Source of the DNA: M55B165 sp051744245
GTDB taxonomy: Bacteria; Actinomycetota; Humimicrobiia; Humimicrobiales; Humimicrobiaceae
DNA: 39,958 nucleotides
Assembly: GCA_051744245.1 (NCBI GenBank)
Contig: JBNJCV010000009.1
Location: 1 to 39,958, forward strand
Reading direction: 5' to 3'
Shown: piece by piece, positions 25,194 to 34,188 of the stretch
Layout of the letters: each line of letters starts with the position of its first letter
Position numbering within the stretch: position 1 is the first letter of the stretch
Program-made: the position numbers and the translations under genes
The notes under the pieces: generated by a model
Databases searched by the model: none
What the model saw: the letters and a program-made list of their open reading frames with translations, nothing else
What the model was told of the DNA's origin: nothing

Positions 25194-26228
25194 ATGTTAA
25201 ATAAAAAATTGGTTTCTGCTCTTAAGGAGCTTGAAAGAGAAAAAGGCATAAAAATGGATAAGATAATTGACGCATTGAAAATTGCGTTAAATTCTGCCTA
25301 CAAAAAAAATTATAAAGTAGATTATGATAGCAGGGTTGACATAAATATAGATACTGGCGAAATAAAGGTATTTAAAGTTTTAGATGATCCTGAAAAAGAT
25401 GAAGGTGAAAGGGATGAAGTTGAAGTTACACCTGATAGTTTTGGAAGGATTGCAGCACAGACTGCAATGCAGGTAATAAAGCAGAGAATAAAGGAAGCCG
25501 AACGGGAGATAATGTATGATGAATTCAAAGACAGGGTTGGAGACTTAGTAACCGGCATAATACAGCAAAGCGATGCTAGGTTTACCCTGGTTGACTTAGG
25601 CAAGGTGGAGGCTTTGTTGCCCCAGTATGAGCAGGTGCCCAATGAAAGGTATACCCACGGGGAGCGTCTCAAAGCTTATATCTCCGAGGTAAGAAAAACC
25701 ACAAAGGGTCCCCAGGTTATTGTTTCTAGGACTCATATTGGCCTTATCAGGAGGCTTTTCGAATTAGAAGTACCTGAAATATCTGAAGGGATAGTTGAAA
25801 TAATCAGTATTGCCAGAGAGCCAGGGTTCAGGACTAAAATAGCGGTAAAATCAAATGATAAGAATGTAGATCCAGTAGGGGCTTGTGTAGGCCCTAAAGG
25901 TTCAAGGGTAAGGATGATAGTAGATGAGCTTGGCGGAGAGAAAATAGATATAGTAAGTTACAGTGAAAATGTGGTTGATTATATAAAAAATGCGCTAAGC
26001 CCGGCTAAAGTCCTTAAAGTGTTAACAGATGAGGAAAAGAATTTTGCCTTAGTTGTTGTTCCCAATGATCAGCTTTCTTTAGCAATTGGAAGGGAAGGCC
26101 AGAATGCAAGACTGGCTGCAAAGCTTACAGGCTGGAAAATTGATATAAAAAATCAGGAGCAGTTTGAGGAAGAGCTGGATGAAGCCAGGAGAGAAAGGCA
26201 GCAGTTAAGGAAAAAAGTTGAAGATTAA
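25194..26228 (+). CDS. nusA: transcription termination/antitermination factor NusA
   Basis: NusA binds RNA polymerase and nascent RNA, modulating pausing, termination and rRNA antitermination. The 344 residues contain the N-terminal polymerase-binding domain (1-125), the S1 domain (about 130-200, GDLVTGIIQQSDARFTLVDLG), KH1 with VDPVGACVGPKGSRVRMIVDEL and KH2 with SLAIGREGQNARLAAKLTGWKIDI. C-terminal acidic repeats are absent, as in Gram-positive forms. AAGGTGA precedes the ATG. rimP, nearly always directly upstream, and ylxR, usually downstream, are both missing here. Confidence 0.97.
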   Translation: MLNKKLVSALKELEREKGIKMDKIIDALKIALNSAYKKNYKVDYDSRVDINIDTGEIKVFKVLDDPEKDEGERDEVEVTPDSFGRIAAQTAMQVIKQRIKEAEREIMYDEFKDRVGDLVTGIIQQSDARFTLVDLGKVEALLPQYEQVPNERYTHGERLKAYISEVRKTTKGPQVIVSRTHIGLIRRLFELEVPEISEGIVEIISIAREPGFRTKIAVKSNDKNVDPVGACVGPKGSRVRMIVDELGGEKIDIVSYSENVVDYIKNALSPAKVLKVLTDEEKNFALVVVPNDQLSLAIGREGQNARLAAKLTGWKIDIKNQEQFEEELDEARRERQQLRKKVED

Positions 26229-26270
26229 AATACTTGAGTATAAAATATTTAGTTTAGGGTGTGATCTAAA

Positions 26271-28358
26271 ATTAGGATTTATGAATTAGCAAAAAAAATT
26301 AATTTAAAGTCAAAAGAAGTACTAAAGGTATGCAAAGATTTGGGGATAGAGGTAAAAAGTCACATGTCTTCTATCACCCCAGCCCAGGAAAAGAAAATAT
26401 TAGCTTCTTTGGAGAAGACTACAAAAAAAGAAAAGCCTGATTGGAAAGAAGAAAAAAGGAAAAATATAAAAAGCGTGCTGGATAAGGAATTAGACAAGGA
26501 AGAAAAGAGTGGAAGAGTTAGAGTAAAGACCAGAAAGAAAAAACCAAAAACAGAAAAAAAGAAAAAAGAAAAAGCCAAAAAGGCCAAACAAGAAAAACCA
26601 AAAAGGCCAAAGATAAAAAAAGTATTAGAAATACCTGACGGTATTACCATAAAGCAGTTATCAGAAAGGGTTAATATATCCTCAAGCCAATTACTGCAGG
26701 CATTGTTCAATATGGGGGAAACTTTAAATATAAATCAGCCTTTAGACAAAGACTTAATTGAATTTTTATCAAATGAATTTAATTTTAAATATAATATTAT
26801 AAGTTTTGATGAAAAGCTTGAGGAAGTGTATTCTGATTCCGAAAAGGATTTGGAAATAAGGCCTCCTATAGTTACTGTAATGGGTCATGTTGATCATGGC
26901 AAAACCACTCTTCTGGATTCTATCAGAGACACTAAGGTTGCCAGTAATGAAGCTGGGGGAATAACCCAGGATATTGGCGCATATCAGATTAGGCATAAAA
27001 ACCAGAAGATTACTTTTATAGATACTCCTGGCCATGAAGCCTTTACTACCATGAGGGCCAGGGGAGCTAAGGTTACTGATATAGCGGTAATAGTAATTGC
27101 AGCAGATGACGGAATAATGCCCCAGACAGTTGAGGCTATAAACCATGCTAAAGCTGCTGGTGTCCCCATTATTGTGGCCATAAATAAAATTGACTTACCC
27201 GAAGCTGACCCAGATAAAGTAAAGCAGGGCTTAACAAAATATGATCTTGTTCCCGAAGAATGGGGTGGAGACACTATATGCGTGGAAATATCTGCCGAAA
27301 AGAAGACAAATATTGAAGAGCTTTTAGAGATGATGCTTCTAGTGGCGGAGATGCATGAAATAAAAGGTAATCCCAATGCTGAAGGAAGCGGCATTATAAT
27401 AGAATCCAGACTGGATAAAAGAATGGGTCCAGTTGCCACTGTAGTTCTTAAAAGGGGTAGAATAAAAGTAGGGGACTCATTTGTTACAGGAAGTTCTATT
27501 GGCAGGGTCAGGTCACTAATAGACGAGCATGGAAAGCATACTAAAAAAGCAGTGCTGTCCCAGCCTGTTGAAATATTAGGTTTTTCAAATGTTCCCCAGG
27601 CAGGAGATAAGCTGTTTGTGGTAAAGAACGAGAAGGTGGCAAAGGAAATAATAAGCAAAAAAGAGTATGAAACGAAAATGTCAAAAATAGCTGAATCCAA
27701 GAAGAAAATAACCTTAGAGGAATTGTCGAGGATGCAGGAGGAAGAGGAAATTAAAAAGCTAGGAATTGTATTAAAGGCCGATTCCAATGGCTCACTGGAT
27801 GCGGTGGAAAAATCCTTGGGAAGCATAAATGAAGGCAATATTATGGTAGATGTAATCCATAAAGGGGTGGGAGCCATAACTGATAGTGATATTTTATTGG
27901 CAGTTGCCTCCGATTCTATTGTGATTGGTTTTGGAGTGGTGCCAACCTCTAAATCTAAAGAACTCGCAAAAAAGGAAGATATTGAAATAAGGACTTACAA
28001 CATAATATATAAGCTTATTGATGACATAAGACTGGCTTCGAAGGGATTGCTTGAACCAAAAATTGAAAGATTTGAAAAAGGCAAGGTTGAGGTCAGGGAT
28101 CTATTTAAGCTTCCTAAAGTAGGAAAGGTTGCAGGATGTTATGTGCTGGAAGGAGAAGTTGAAAGAGGCGATATAGTGAGAATAATTAGGGATGGCAAGA
28201 TAGCCCATGAAGGTAATATTGCAACCATCCATAGATATAAAGAAGATGTAAAAAAAGTTTCTTCAGGCTATGAATGCGGTATCAGAGTTGAAAATTTCCA
28301 GGATTTCAACAAAGGAGACATATTCGAAATATTTGAGGAAAGGGAGGTTTCTCCTTAA
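26271..28358 (+). CDS. infB: translation initiation factor IF-2, apparent ATT start
   Basis: IF-2 is the GTPase that places fMet-tRNA on the 30S subunit and promotes subunit joining. From ATT 26271 the product would be 695 residues beginning MRIYELAKKINLKSKEVLKV, the conserved IF2-N module. An in-frame TGA at 26262 and the lack of ATG, GTG or TTG before 26340 leave ATT (26271 or 26277) as the only way to include it. An AGGGTGTGAT ribosome site is well placed. A TTG at 26340 would remove most of the module. Then come a Lys-rich linker, a second IF2-N module (IPDGITIKQLSERVNISS), the G domain with GHVDHGKT (205-212), DTPGHEAF and NKIDLPEA, and the C-terminal barrels ending in the SSGYECGIRVENFQDFNKGD region. 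Confidence 0.92.
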   Translation: MRIYELAKKINLKSKEVLKVCKDLGIEVKSHMSSITPAQEKKILASLEKTTKKEKPDWKEEKRKNIKSVLDKELDKEEKSGRVRVKTRKKKPKTEKKKKEKAKKAKQEKPKRPKIKKVLEIPDGITIKQLSERVNISSSQLLQALFNMGETLNINQPLDKDLIEFLSNEFNFKYNIISFDEKLEEVYSDSEKDLEIRPPIVTVMGHVDHGKTTLLDSIRDTKVASNEAGGITQDIGAYQIRHKNQKITFIDTPGHEAFTTMRARGAKVTDIAVIVIAADDGIMPQTVEAINHAKAAGVPIIVAINKIDLPEADPDKVKQGLTKYDLVPEEWGGDTICVEISAEKKTNIEELLEMMLLVAEMHEIKGNPNAEGSGIIIESRLDKRMGPVATVVLKRGRIKVGDSFVTGSSIGRVRSLIDEHGKHTKKAVLSQPVEILGFSNVPQAGDKLFVVKNEKVAKEIISKKEYETKMSKIAESKKKITLEELSRMQEEEEIKKLGIVLKADSNGSLDAVEKSLGSINEGNIMVDVIHKGVGAITDSDILLAVASDSIVIGFGVVPTSKSKELAKKEDIEIRTYNIIYKLIDDIRLASKGLLEPKIERFEKGKVEVRDLFKLPKVGKVAGCYVLEGEVERGDIVRIIRDGKIAHEGNIATIHRYKEDVKKVSSGYECGIRVENFQDFNKGDIFEIFEEREVSP

Positions 28359-28364
28359 ATAGAA

Positions 28365-28718
28365 ATGGACAGGTTAAGGAAGCTTGAGATAGATATCAAG
28401 AGGGAAATAAGCTTTATAATAAACAATGAAGTTAAAGACCCGAGGATTGGCTTTATAACCATAACTGATGTGGAATTATCCCCAGACCACCAGAAGCTAA
28501 AGGTTTTTGTAAGTATCATGGGGGAAGAAGAAAATATAGAGAAAGGCCTGGAAGGATTAAATAATAGCATTGGTTTTATCAAGAAAAAAATTAAAGACAG
28601 GTTAAGGTTAAGAAAAATACCATATATAAAATTTATTTATGATAAATCAATAGATAAAGGTTTGCGGATCTCTAAAATTTTAGACAATTTAAACAAGAAC
28701 AAAGACATTGACAAGTAG
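28365..28718 (+). CDS. rbfA: 30S ribosome-binding factor RbfA
   Basis: RbfA helps mature the 3' end of 16S rRNA and the 30S subunit, notably in the cold. The 117 residues form a KH-like fold with the family pattern REISFIINNEVKDPRIGFIT, then ITDVELSPDHQKLKVFVSI, and LRLRKIPYIKFIYDKSIDKG. The start is ATG 6 bases after infB, and nrnA overlaps its end by 11 bases. The order infB-rbfA-nrnA-truB-ribF is widely conserved. Confidence 0.95.
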   Translation: MDRLRKLEIDIKREISFIINNEVKDPRIGFITITDVELSPDHQKLKVFVSIMGEEENIEKGLEGLNNSIGFIKKKIKDRLRLRKIPYIKFIYDKSIDKGLRISKILDNLNKNKDIDK

Positions 28719-29703
28719 GCTAAACATAGAAAAAGAATTATTTAAAGTTGCAAATATAATAGACAAAAATAATAACTTTTTGATCATCACCCACATTTTT
28801 CCTGATGGGGACGCTTTAGGTTCTCAAGTTGCCCTGCATGAGCTTTTGGTTAATTTAGGCAAGAATTCTTTTATGGTTTGTAATGATGAGATTCCTTACC
28901 AGTATGAATTTTTACCTTCTGCAGGAAAAATAAAGAAAAACTTTAATAGTTTAGGAAATGAGGATAAATTTATATGTTTTTGCCTGGATTCTGCAGATAC
29001 CAAGCGAGTCGGCATAGATTTCGGGAAGGTTAGGCAAGCATCAGATACAATAGTAAATATCGATCACCATATAAAAAATTCTTTGTATGGTGATATAAAT
29101 ATAATTGATTCTCCGAAATCTGCAACTGCTGAAATATTGTATGAGTTGATAATAAAGAATTTTAAACCGGTGCTTTGCAGAAGCATAGCAGTTGGAATAT
29201 ACACTGGCATCCTAACTGATACAGGCAGGTTCCAGTATGAGAATACTACTCCGGATGTCCATAGGATTGTCAGCCATTTACTTGAGTATGATATTTCTCC
29301 ACCAAATATATTCAGCAAGATTTATGAAAATGATCCCCTAAACAGATTCAAGTTGCTAGAGCTCGTGTTTAAGAGAATAAAGTTTCTAAAAGATAAGAAA
29401 TTAATTTATTCATTTATATTGCAAAAAGATTTTAAAAGACTTAACTTGCCATTTTCAGCACAGGATGGAATTATAGAAATACTTAGGAGTGCTGCTGGAG
29501 TAAAAGTTGCTGCCTTATTTAAGCAGATAGAGGAAAACCACTTCAAGATTAGCTTAAGGACTTCTGATCATAGGGTAAATGTGGCTAAAATAGCGGCCAA
29601 GTTTGGAGGAGGAGGTCACCGGATGGCAGCAGCCTACGCACAGGACGGCAAGTTAAAGAATATTATTAACAGTTTGGTAGACGATTTAGATTTTTTGCGG
29701 TGA
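28708..29703 (+). CDS. nrnA: bifunctional oligoribonuclease / pAp phosphatase NrnA (DHH family)
   Basis: NrnA degrades very short RNAs and in many bacteria also dephosphorylates pAp to AMP. DHH motifs are complete: His29 and FPDGDALGS (Asp33, Asp35), Asp94 in LDSADTKR, the name-giving DHH at 119-121, Asp171 in LTDTGRF, and the DHHA1 domain with FGGGGHRMAAA near the C-terminus. The 331 residues are normal. The start is TTG at 28708, inside the end of rbfA, implying translational coupling. Confidence 0.95.
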   Translation: MTSRLNIEKELFKVANIIDKNNNFLIITHIFPDGDALGSQVALHELLVNLGKNSFMVCNDEIPYQYEFLPSAGKIKKNFNSLGNEDKFICFCLDSADTKRVGIDFGKVRQASDTIVNIDHHIKNSLYGDINIIDSPKSATAEILYELIIKNFKPVLCRSIAVGIYTGILTDTGRFQYENTTPDVHRIVSHLLEYDISPPNIFSKIYENDPLNRFKLLELVFKRIKFLKDKKLIYSFILQKDFKRLNLPFSAQDGIIEILRSAAGVKVAALFKQIEENHFKISLRTSDHRVNVAKIAAKFGGGGHRMAAAYAQDGKLKNIINSLVDDLDFLR

Positions 29704-29709
29704 TTGGAA

Positions 29710-30671
29710 TTGAAATTAAAGGAATTAGAAAATTTTAACGGAATTATACTTGTAAATAAAGAAAGCGGAATTACCTCATATGATGTTATAAGAAAGGTAA
29801 AAAAAGTTTTTTTTTAGATAAAATTGGTCATGCAGGTACCTTGGATCCATTGGCAGAAGGACTGTTGCTGCTACTGATAAACAAGGCAACTAAATTATTC
29901 CAAATTTTTCTAAATTTTGATAAAGAGTATATAGTCAAGCTAAAGCTGGGAGTTGTTACAGACACTTATGATATAGAAGGTGGAATTGTTGAGAAGTGCC
30001 CTGTTAAGTTATATAGTGTTGAGGAGCTCAGGAGGGTGTTGGATAAATTTACTGGAGAACAGATGCAAGTTCCCCCAATACATTCTGCCTTAAAGCATAA
30101 GGGAAAGCCTTCTTATAAATATGCCAGGGAAGGGAAGGATATAAAACTTGAGCCCAGGAAAATTTGTATTTATTCTATTGACTTGTTGGAGCATGGAAGA
30201 GACAGCTTGGTACTTAAGGTAGATTGCGGTTCAGGAACCTATATAAGGTCATTGGCTAAAGATATAGGGGAAAAGCTGGGCTGCGGGGCTACAGTGGAAG
30301 GCCTGGTTAGGACTAGAATTGGCCGCTTTTGCTTGGAGGATAGCGTTAGGGTTGATGATTATATAAAGGATTTTAAGAGGTCTGGCAGACCGGGCTGTTT
30401 ATTGGATATTGGCCAGGCTACCGAGAACTTTTTGGAGGTCTATGTAAGGGGAGAGTATATAAAGGGCATTATCAATGGCTGCCAGGTTTGCGGAAATATG
30501 ATAGACTTTGCCCAAACAAAAGCTGTTAAACTGGAAACTGGCCAAATTTTAAGGATTAAAGCTGGTAGCAGGCTGCTTGCAATACACCGGGTAACCAAAT
30601 ATATGGATTTGGGAAAGGTAGGAGATAACCAGGTGGCTTTTACTAAAAATATTGTAATTATTGGGGATTAG
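29710..30671 (+). CDS. truB: tRNA pseudouridine(55) synthase TruB, reading frame interrupted at a T9 run
   Basis: TruB makes pseudouridine 55 in the T-loop of tRNAs. From TTG 29710 the frame encodes MKLKELENFNGIILVNKESG, ITSYDVIRKVKKVFF and stops at TAG 29815-29817. The rest of the protein lies in the -1 frame: DKIGHAGTLDPLAEGLLLLL with the catalytic Asp in TLDP, then DKEYIVKLKLGVVTDTYD, VPPIHSALKHKGKPSYKYAR, LKVDCGSGTYIRSLAKDIG and a C-terminal PUA-like part to 30671. The frame changes exactly at nine T (29807-29815). Ten T would restore a single 320-residue protein. The cause may be a sequencing error, a real mutation or productive slippage. Both parts are otherwise well conserved, which argues against old decay. 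Confidence 0.88.
29799..29815 (+). other. homopolymer slippery site in truB (A7-G-T9)
   Basis: Seven A (29799-29805), one G and nine T (29807-29815) precede the in-frame TAG. Runs of nine or more A or T are known sites of RNA polymerase slippage, and T TTT TTT is also slippery for ribosomes. Either a +1 base insertion in the transcript or a -1 ribosomal shift would restore TruB. Confidence 0.55.
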
Positions 30672-30682
30672 GAGACGGCAAA

Positions 30683-31633
30683 TTGTCTGAAATTTTTGAC
30701 TTTAAGCAATTAGAGAACCAGTATTTTATAGGGAAAAATATTGTTATGGTCATTGGGTTTTTCGATGGAATACATAGGGGCCATCAGAGGATTATAAGCT
30801 TATGTAAAGAAAGGGCACAGCAGATAAATGGCAAAAGCCTGGTATTTACTTTTGACAAGCCCCCTTTAAATATTATTAAAGGAAAGATACAGAAAAAATT
30901 GATAATGCCTTACCAGGAAAAAGTTAAGCTAATTGAAGATTTGGGAGTTGATTATATAATAACCAAGAAGTTTGATAGGGAATTTTCTAAAATTACACCC
31001 CATCAGTTCTGTAAAAATATATTACTTCAAAAGTTTCATTTAAAGGAGATATTTATTGGTGAAGGATTCCGGTTTGGATACAAGGGAATTGGGGATGAAA
31101 ATTTTTTAAAAGAATTTTTCAAAGGATACGGTGTGAATGTGAATATTATCCCGCTTTTGAAAAAGGATAATTTAATAGTTTCAAGTACCAGTATAAGGAG
31201 ATTTTACAAGCAGGGAAATATAGATAAGATAAAATTATTACTGGGCAGGCAGCCTTTCCTGACAGGCAAAGTAGTAAAGGGAAGCGGAAGAGGGAAAAAA
31301 CTGGCTTTTCCTACTGCTAATATTGATGTTTCCGAAAGGTACATAACACCAAAGGACGGAGTATATATTGGAGAAGCAAGAATAGGGAACAATAACAGTA
31401 ATTTGCCTTGTCTGATAAATATTGGGGATAACCCTACATTTGGCGGTAAAAAGAAATGGGTGGAAGCATATATTATCAATTTTAATAAAAATATATATAA
31501 TGTTAAAATATACTTGTATTTTATAAAAAAATTGAGAGATGAGATAGAGTTTAGCGGAAAAGAAGAATTAATTAGGCAAATAAAAGAGGACATAATGGAA
31601 GCGAAGCTGTATTTTAATTTAATAATAAACTGA
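30683..31633 (+). CDS. ribF: bifunctional riboflavin kinase / FAD synthetase
   Basis: RibF converts riboflavin to FMN and then FAD. The N-terminal nucleotidyltransferase domain shows GFFDGIHRGH (25-34) and SSTSIR (167-172). The C-terminal flavokinase domain shows GRGKKLAFPTAN (202-213) and DGVYIGEARI, followed by NIGDNPTFGG. The 316 residues are a normal length. The start is TTG at 30683, 11 bases after truB, and it closes the nusA operon before the rpsO promoter. Confidence 0.96.
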   Translation: MSEIFDFKQLENQYFIGKNIVMVIGFFDGIHRGHQRIISLCKERAQQINGKSLVFTFDKPPLNIIKGKIQKKLIMPYQEKVKLIEDLGVDYIITKKFDREFSKITPHQFCKNILLQKFHLKEIFIGEGFRFGYKGIGDENFLKEFFKGYGVNVNIIPLLKKDNLIVSSTSIRRFYKQGNIDKIKLLLGRQPFLTGKVVKGSGRGKKLAFPTANIDVSERYITPKDGVYIGEARIGNNNSNLPCLINIGDNPTFGGKKKWVEAYIINFNKNIYNVKIYLYFIKKLRDEIEFSGKEELIRQIKEDIMEAKLYFNLIIN

Positions 31634-31640
31634 CTGCTAA

Positions 31641-31669
31641 TTGATATTATAGTTTTATTGTGGTAAATT
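31641..31669 (+). promoter_or_regulatory. predicted promoter for rpsO-pnp
   Basis: TTGATA (31641-31646) and TAAATT (31664-31669) are 17 bases apart in the 70-base gap before rpsO. The expected start near 31676 leaves a short leader with an AGGAGGAGAT ribosome site. No long S15-binding structure fits in it. Confidence 0.5.
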
Positions 31670-31703
31670 AATGGGCGATAAAAATTTAGGAGGAGATGTT
31701 AAG

Positions 31704-31973
31704 TTGACATTAACAAAGGAAGAAAAAAAAGGAATTATAGAAAAATACAAAGTTAACGGTGATGACACTGGTTCATCTGAAGTGCAGGTGGCTTTACTGA
31801 CCGAAAAAATAAATAGGTTAAACGAGCATTTAAAAAAGAATAAAAAAGATCACCACTCAAGAAGAGGTTTGGTTGTGATGGTGGGTAAAAGGAAAAAGCT
31901 GCTTGGTTACTTGCAGGAAAATGAGATGGACAGGTATAAAGAATTAATAAAAAAATTAGGATTAAGAAAATAA
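31704..31973 (+). CDS. rpsO: 30S ribosomal protein uS15
   Basis: uS15 is a primary 16S rRNA-binding protein. From TTG 31704 it has 89 residues (usual 88-89) beginning MTLTKEEKKGIIEKYK, with NGDDTGSSEVQVALLTEKINRL-like content and DHHSRRGLVVMVGKRKKLL. The frame stays open upstream to an ATG at 31671, but an AGGAGGAGAT site just before 31704 and the family N-terminus fix the TTG start. pnp follows after 15 bases, the near-universal pair. Confidence 0.97.
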   Translation: MTLTKEEKKGIIEKYKVNGDDTGSSEVQVALLTEKINRLNEHLKKNKKDHHSRRGLVVMVGKRKKLLGYLQENEMDRYKELIKKLGLRK

Positions 31974-31988
31974 AGGAGCGGATTTTAG

Positions 31989-34148
31989 TTGGAAAGTGAT
32001 TTTATAGAAGAAAAAAAGTGTGAGATTAATATTGATGGAAAAAATATAATTTTTTCAACCAATAAGATGGCAAAACAAGCAAATGGTTCAGTACTGGTAA
32101 AATGTGGAGGAAACGGGGTTTTAGTTACTTCGGTAATGAGTGAAGAAACCCAGGAAAAAATGGATTTCTTTCCGTTAATTGTTGATGTGGAAGAAAGGAT
32201 GTATGCGGCGGGTAAAATACCTGGCGGCTTTTACCGGAGAGAAGGTAAATCCTCAGAAAAGGCAATTTTAATTTCAAGGCTTACCGACAGGCCCATAAGG
32301 CCATTATTTGATAAGAATATAAGGAATGAGATTCAGATTATTGCGACGGTTCTGTCAGTAGACCAGATTAATCCTTATGATGTTATGGTAATTAATGGGG
32401 CATCAATGTCGCTTTATATCTCTGATATTCCATTCAATGAGCCCATTGGTGCTGTAAGAATGGGAAAGGTTGATGACAACTGGATAGTAAATCCCCTTTA
32501 TGATGAATTAGAGGAAAGTGACATAGACATAATAGTTGCTGGTACTGAAAGCGCTATATTGATGGTAGAAGCTGGAGCAAAAGAGGTAGATGAGGAAGTT
32601 GTCCTGGAAGCAATTGAGAGAGCTCATGAAGAAATAAAGAAAATAATTAAACTTCAGCATGAATTCAAGGAGCAGGTAGGAAAAGAAAAAAAGGAATTAA
32701 CAAAGGTTGGGATAAAACAGGAAATAAAAGATAAGGTTAAAGAATTAGCTTATGATAAAATAAAGAATTTATTGGATAAAGTAGTAGAATTCTCAGAGAA
32801 CCAGCGAAGGGAAATACTTCTGGATAATACCAAGAAAGGGTTTCTGCAGGATGAATTAAAAGTTGTTAAAGATGAAATAATAGGAGAACTGGAAAAAGAG
32901 TATCCAGATGAAAAGAACAACATAGTCAGCAGTTTAAAAGAAGTAGAAAGAGAGCTGGTCCGAGAAACTATTATTTCAAAGAAAATAAGGCCTGATGGCA
33001 GGAAGCCTGAAGGTATCAGGAGGATTAATTGTGAAGTTGGCCTGTTTCCTGAAACCCACGGCTCAGGTTTGTTTACCAGGGGTAAAACTCAAGCATTAAC
33101 TATACTTGCTCTGGGTTCTATAAGGGAAGCGCAGAGGATTGACAGTTTAGGAGTGGAAGAATTTAAAAGGTATATGCACCATTATAATTTTCCTCCATTC
33201 AGTACTGGAGAAACCTGGTTTTTAAGAGCTCCTAAAAGGAGAGAAATAGGCCATGGTGCTTTAGCCGAGAGGGCTTTAAAGTCAATGGTTCCAAGTGAAG
33301 AGGATTTCCCCTATTCCCTAAGGCTGGTATCTGAAATTTTAGAATCAAATGGTTCAACCTCTATGGCAAGTGTATGTGGATCTACACTGGCATTAATGGA
33401 TGCTGGGGTACCAATTTCAAATCCTGTTTCAGGAATTGCCATGGGGCTGGTAAAAAGCGGTGATGAAGTTGTTGTTTTATCTGATATACAGGGAATAGAA
33501 GATTTTTATGGAGACATGGATTTCAAAGTAGCTGGAAGCAGAGATGGTATTACAGCATTACAGATGGATATAAAGATAAAGGGAATAGATATTGACATAT
33601 TAAGGCAGGCTTTAAACCGGGCCAAAGAAGGCAGGCTTTATATACTAGACAAAATGCTTGAAGTTTTACCAGAACCAAGAAAACAACTTGCAAATAATGC
33701 TCCTAAAATTACTTCCTTTAAAATACCTAAGGATAAAATAGGGGAAGTAATAGGACCCGGGGGCAAGAATATTAAAATGGTAAAGGAAGAATTTAGCCTT
33801 GATGAAATTGAAATAACTGATTCAGATGGTGAAGGATTAGTTTCAGTTGTTGCCAGCAGCCAGGAAAATATGGAAAAAGCTAAAGATAGAATTATAACCA
33901 TGCTTAAAGGCATTGAAGATATCCAGGAAGGTGAAGAATTCCTCGGAACTGTAGTGGGAATTACCAATTACGGGGCATTTGTAAACTTGGTATCAAATAT
34001 TGATGGTTTACTCCATATTTCAAAGGTTACCGGCAAAAGAATAAAAAATGTAGAGGATTACTTGCAAATTGGGGACAAAATATCAGTGAGGGTTTCCAAT
34101 ATAGACAAGAAAACTAAAAAAATTGGCTTAGAAAGAGCAGATATTTAA
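31989..34148 (+). CDS. pnp: polyribonucleotide nucleotidyltransferase (PNPase)
   Basis: PNPase degrades RNA 3'-5' by phosphorolysis, probably working with RNase J encoded further right. The 719 residues comprise two RNase PH domains separated by a helical domain (first with MYAAGKIPGGFYRREGKSSE and SRLTDRPIRPLF, second with RPDGRKPEGIRRI, TRGKTQALT and SNGSTSMASVCGSTLALMDA), then KH (DKIGEVIGPGGKNIK) and S1 (GTVVGITNYGAFVNL) domains. The start is TTG at 31989 after GGAGCGG. The C-terminus stops soon after S1. Confidence 0.97.
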   Translation: MESDFIEEKKCEINIDGKNIIFSTNKMAKQANGSVLVKCGGNGVLVTSVMSEETQEKMDFFPLIVDVEERMYAAGKIPGGFYRREGKSSEKAILISRLTDRPIRPLFDKNIRNEIQIIATVLSVDQINPYDVMVINGASMSLYISDIPFNEPIGAVRMGKVDDNWIVNPLYDELEESDIDIIVAGTESAILMVEAGAKEVDEEVVLEAIERAHEEIKKIIKLQHEFKEQVGKEKKELTKVGIKQEIKDKVKELAYDKIKNLLDKVVEFSENQRREILLDNTKKGFLQDELKVVKDEIIGELEKEYPDEKNNIVSSLKEVERELVRETIISKKIRPDGRKPEGIRRINCEVGLFPETHGSGLFTRGKTQALTILALGSIREAQRIDSLGVEEFKRYMHHYNFPPFSTGETWFLRAPKRREIGHGALAERALKSMVPSEEDFPYSLRLVSEILESNGSTSMASVCGSTLALMDAGVPISNPVSGIAMGLVKSGDEVVVLSDIQGIEDFYGDMDFKVAGSRDGITALQMDIKIKGIDIDILRQALNRAKEGRLYILDKMLEVLPEPRKQLANNAPKITSFKIPKDKIGEVIGPGGKNIKMVKEEFSLDEIEITDSDGEGLVSVVASSQENMEKAKDRIITMLKGIEDIQEGEEFLGTVVGITNYGAFVNLVSNIDGLLHISKVTGKRIKNVEDYLQIGDKISVRVSNIDKKTKKIGLERADI

Positions 34149-34188
34149 ATCATCCCAAACAGCTTTAGGCAGAGGTTTAGTCAGTATA

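Noticed and set aside
26984..27877. Long minus-strand open frames such as the one inside infB, and similar ones inside trmD, uppS, ispG and recD2
   Set aside because: They lie wholly opposite well conserved genes, have Ser/Leu/Phe-rich shadow composition and no ribosome sites.
29841..30671. truB as a short gene starting at TTG 29841
   Set aside because: That start would fall within the catalytic GTLDP motif and remove the conserved N-terminus, which is present just upstream in the other frame.
31671..31703. Upstream ATG extension of rpsO (11 extra residues)
   Set aside because: The extension contains the AGGAGGAGAT ribosome site and has no family similarity; the TTG at 31704 gives the standard 89-residue uS15.
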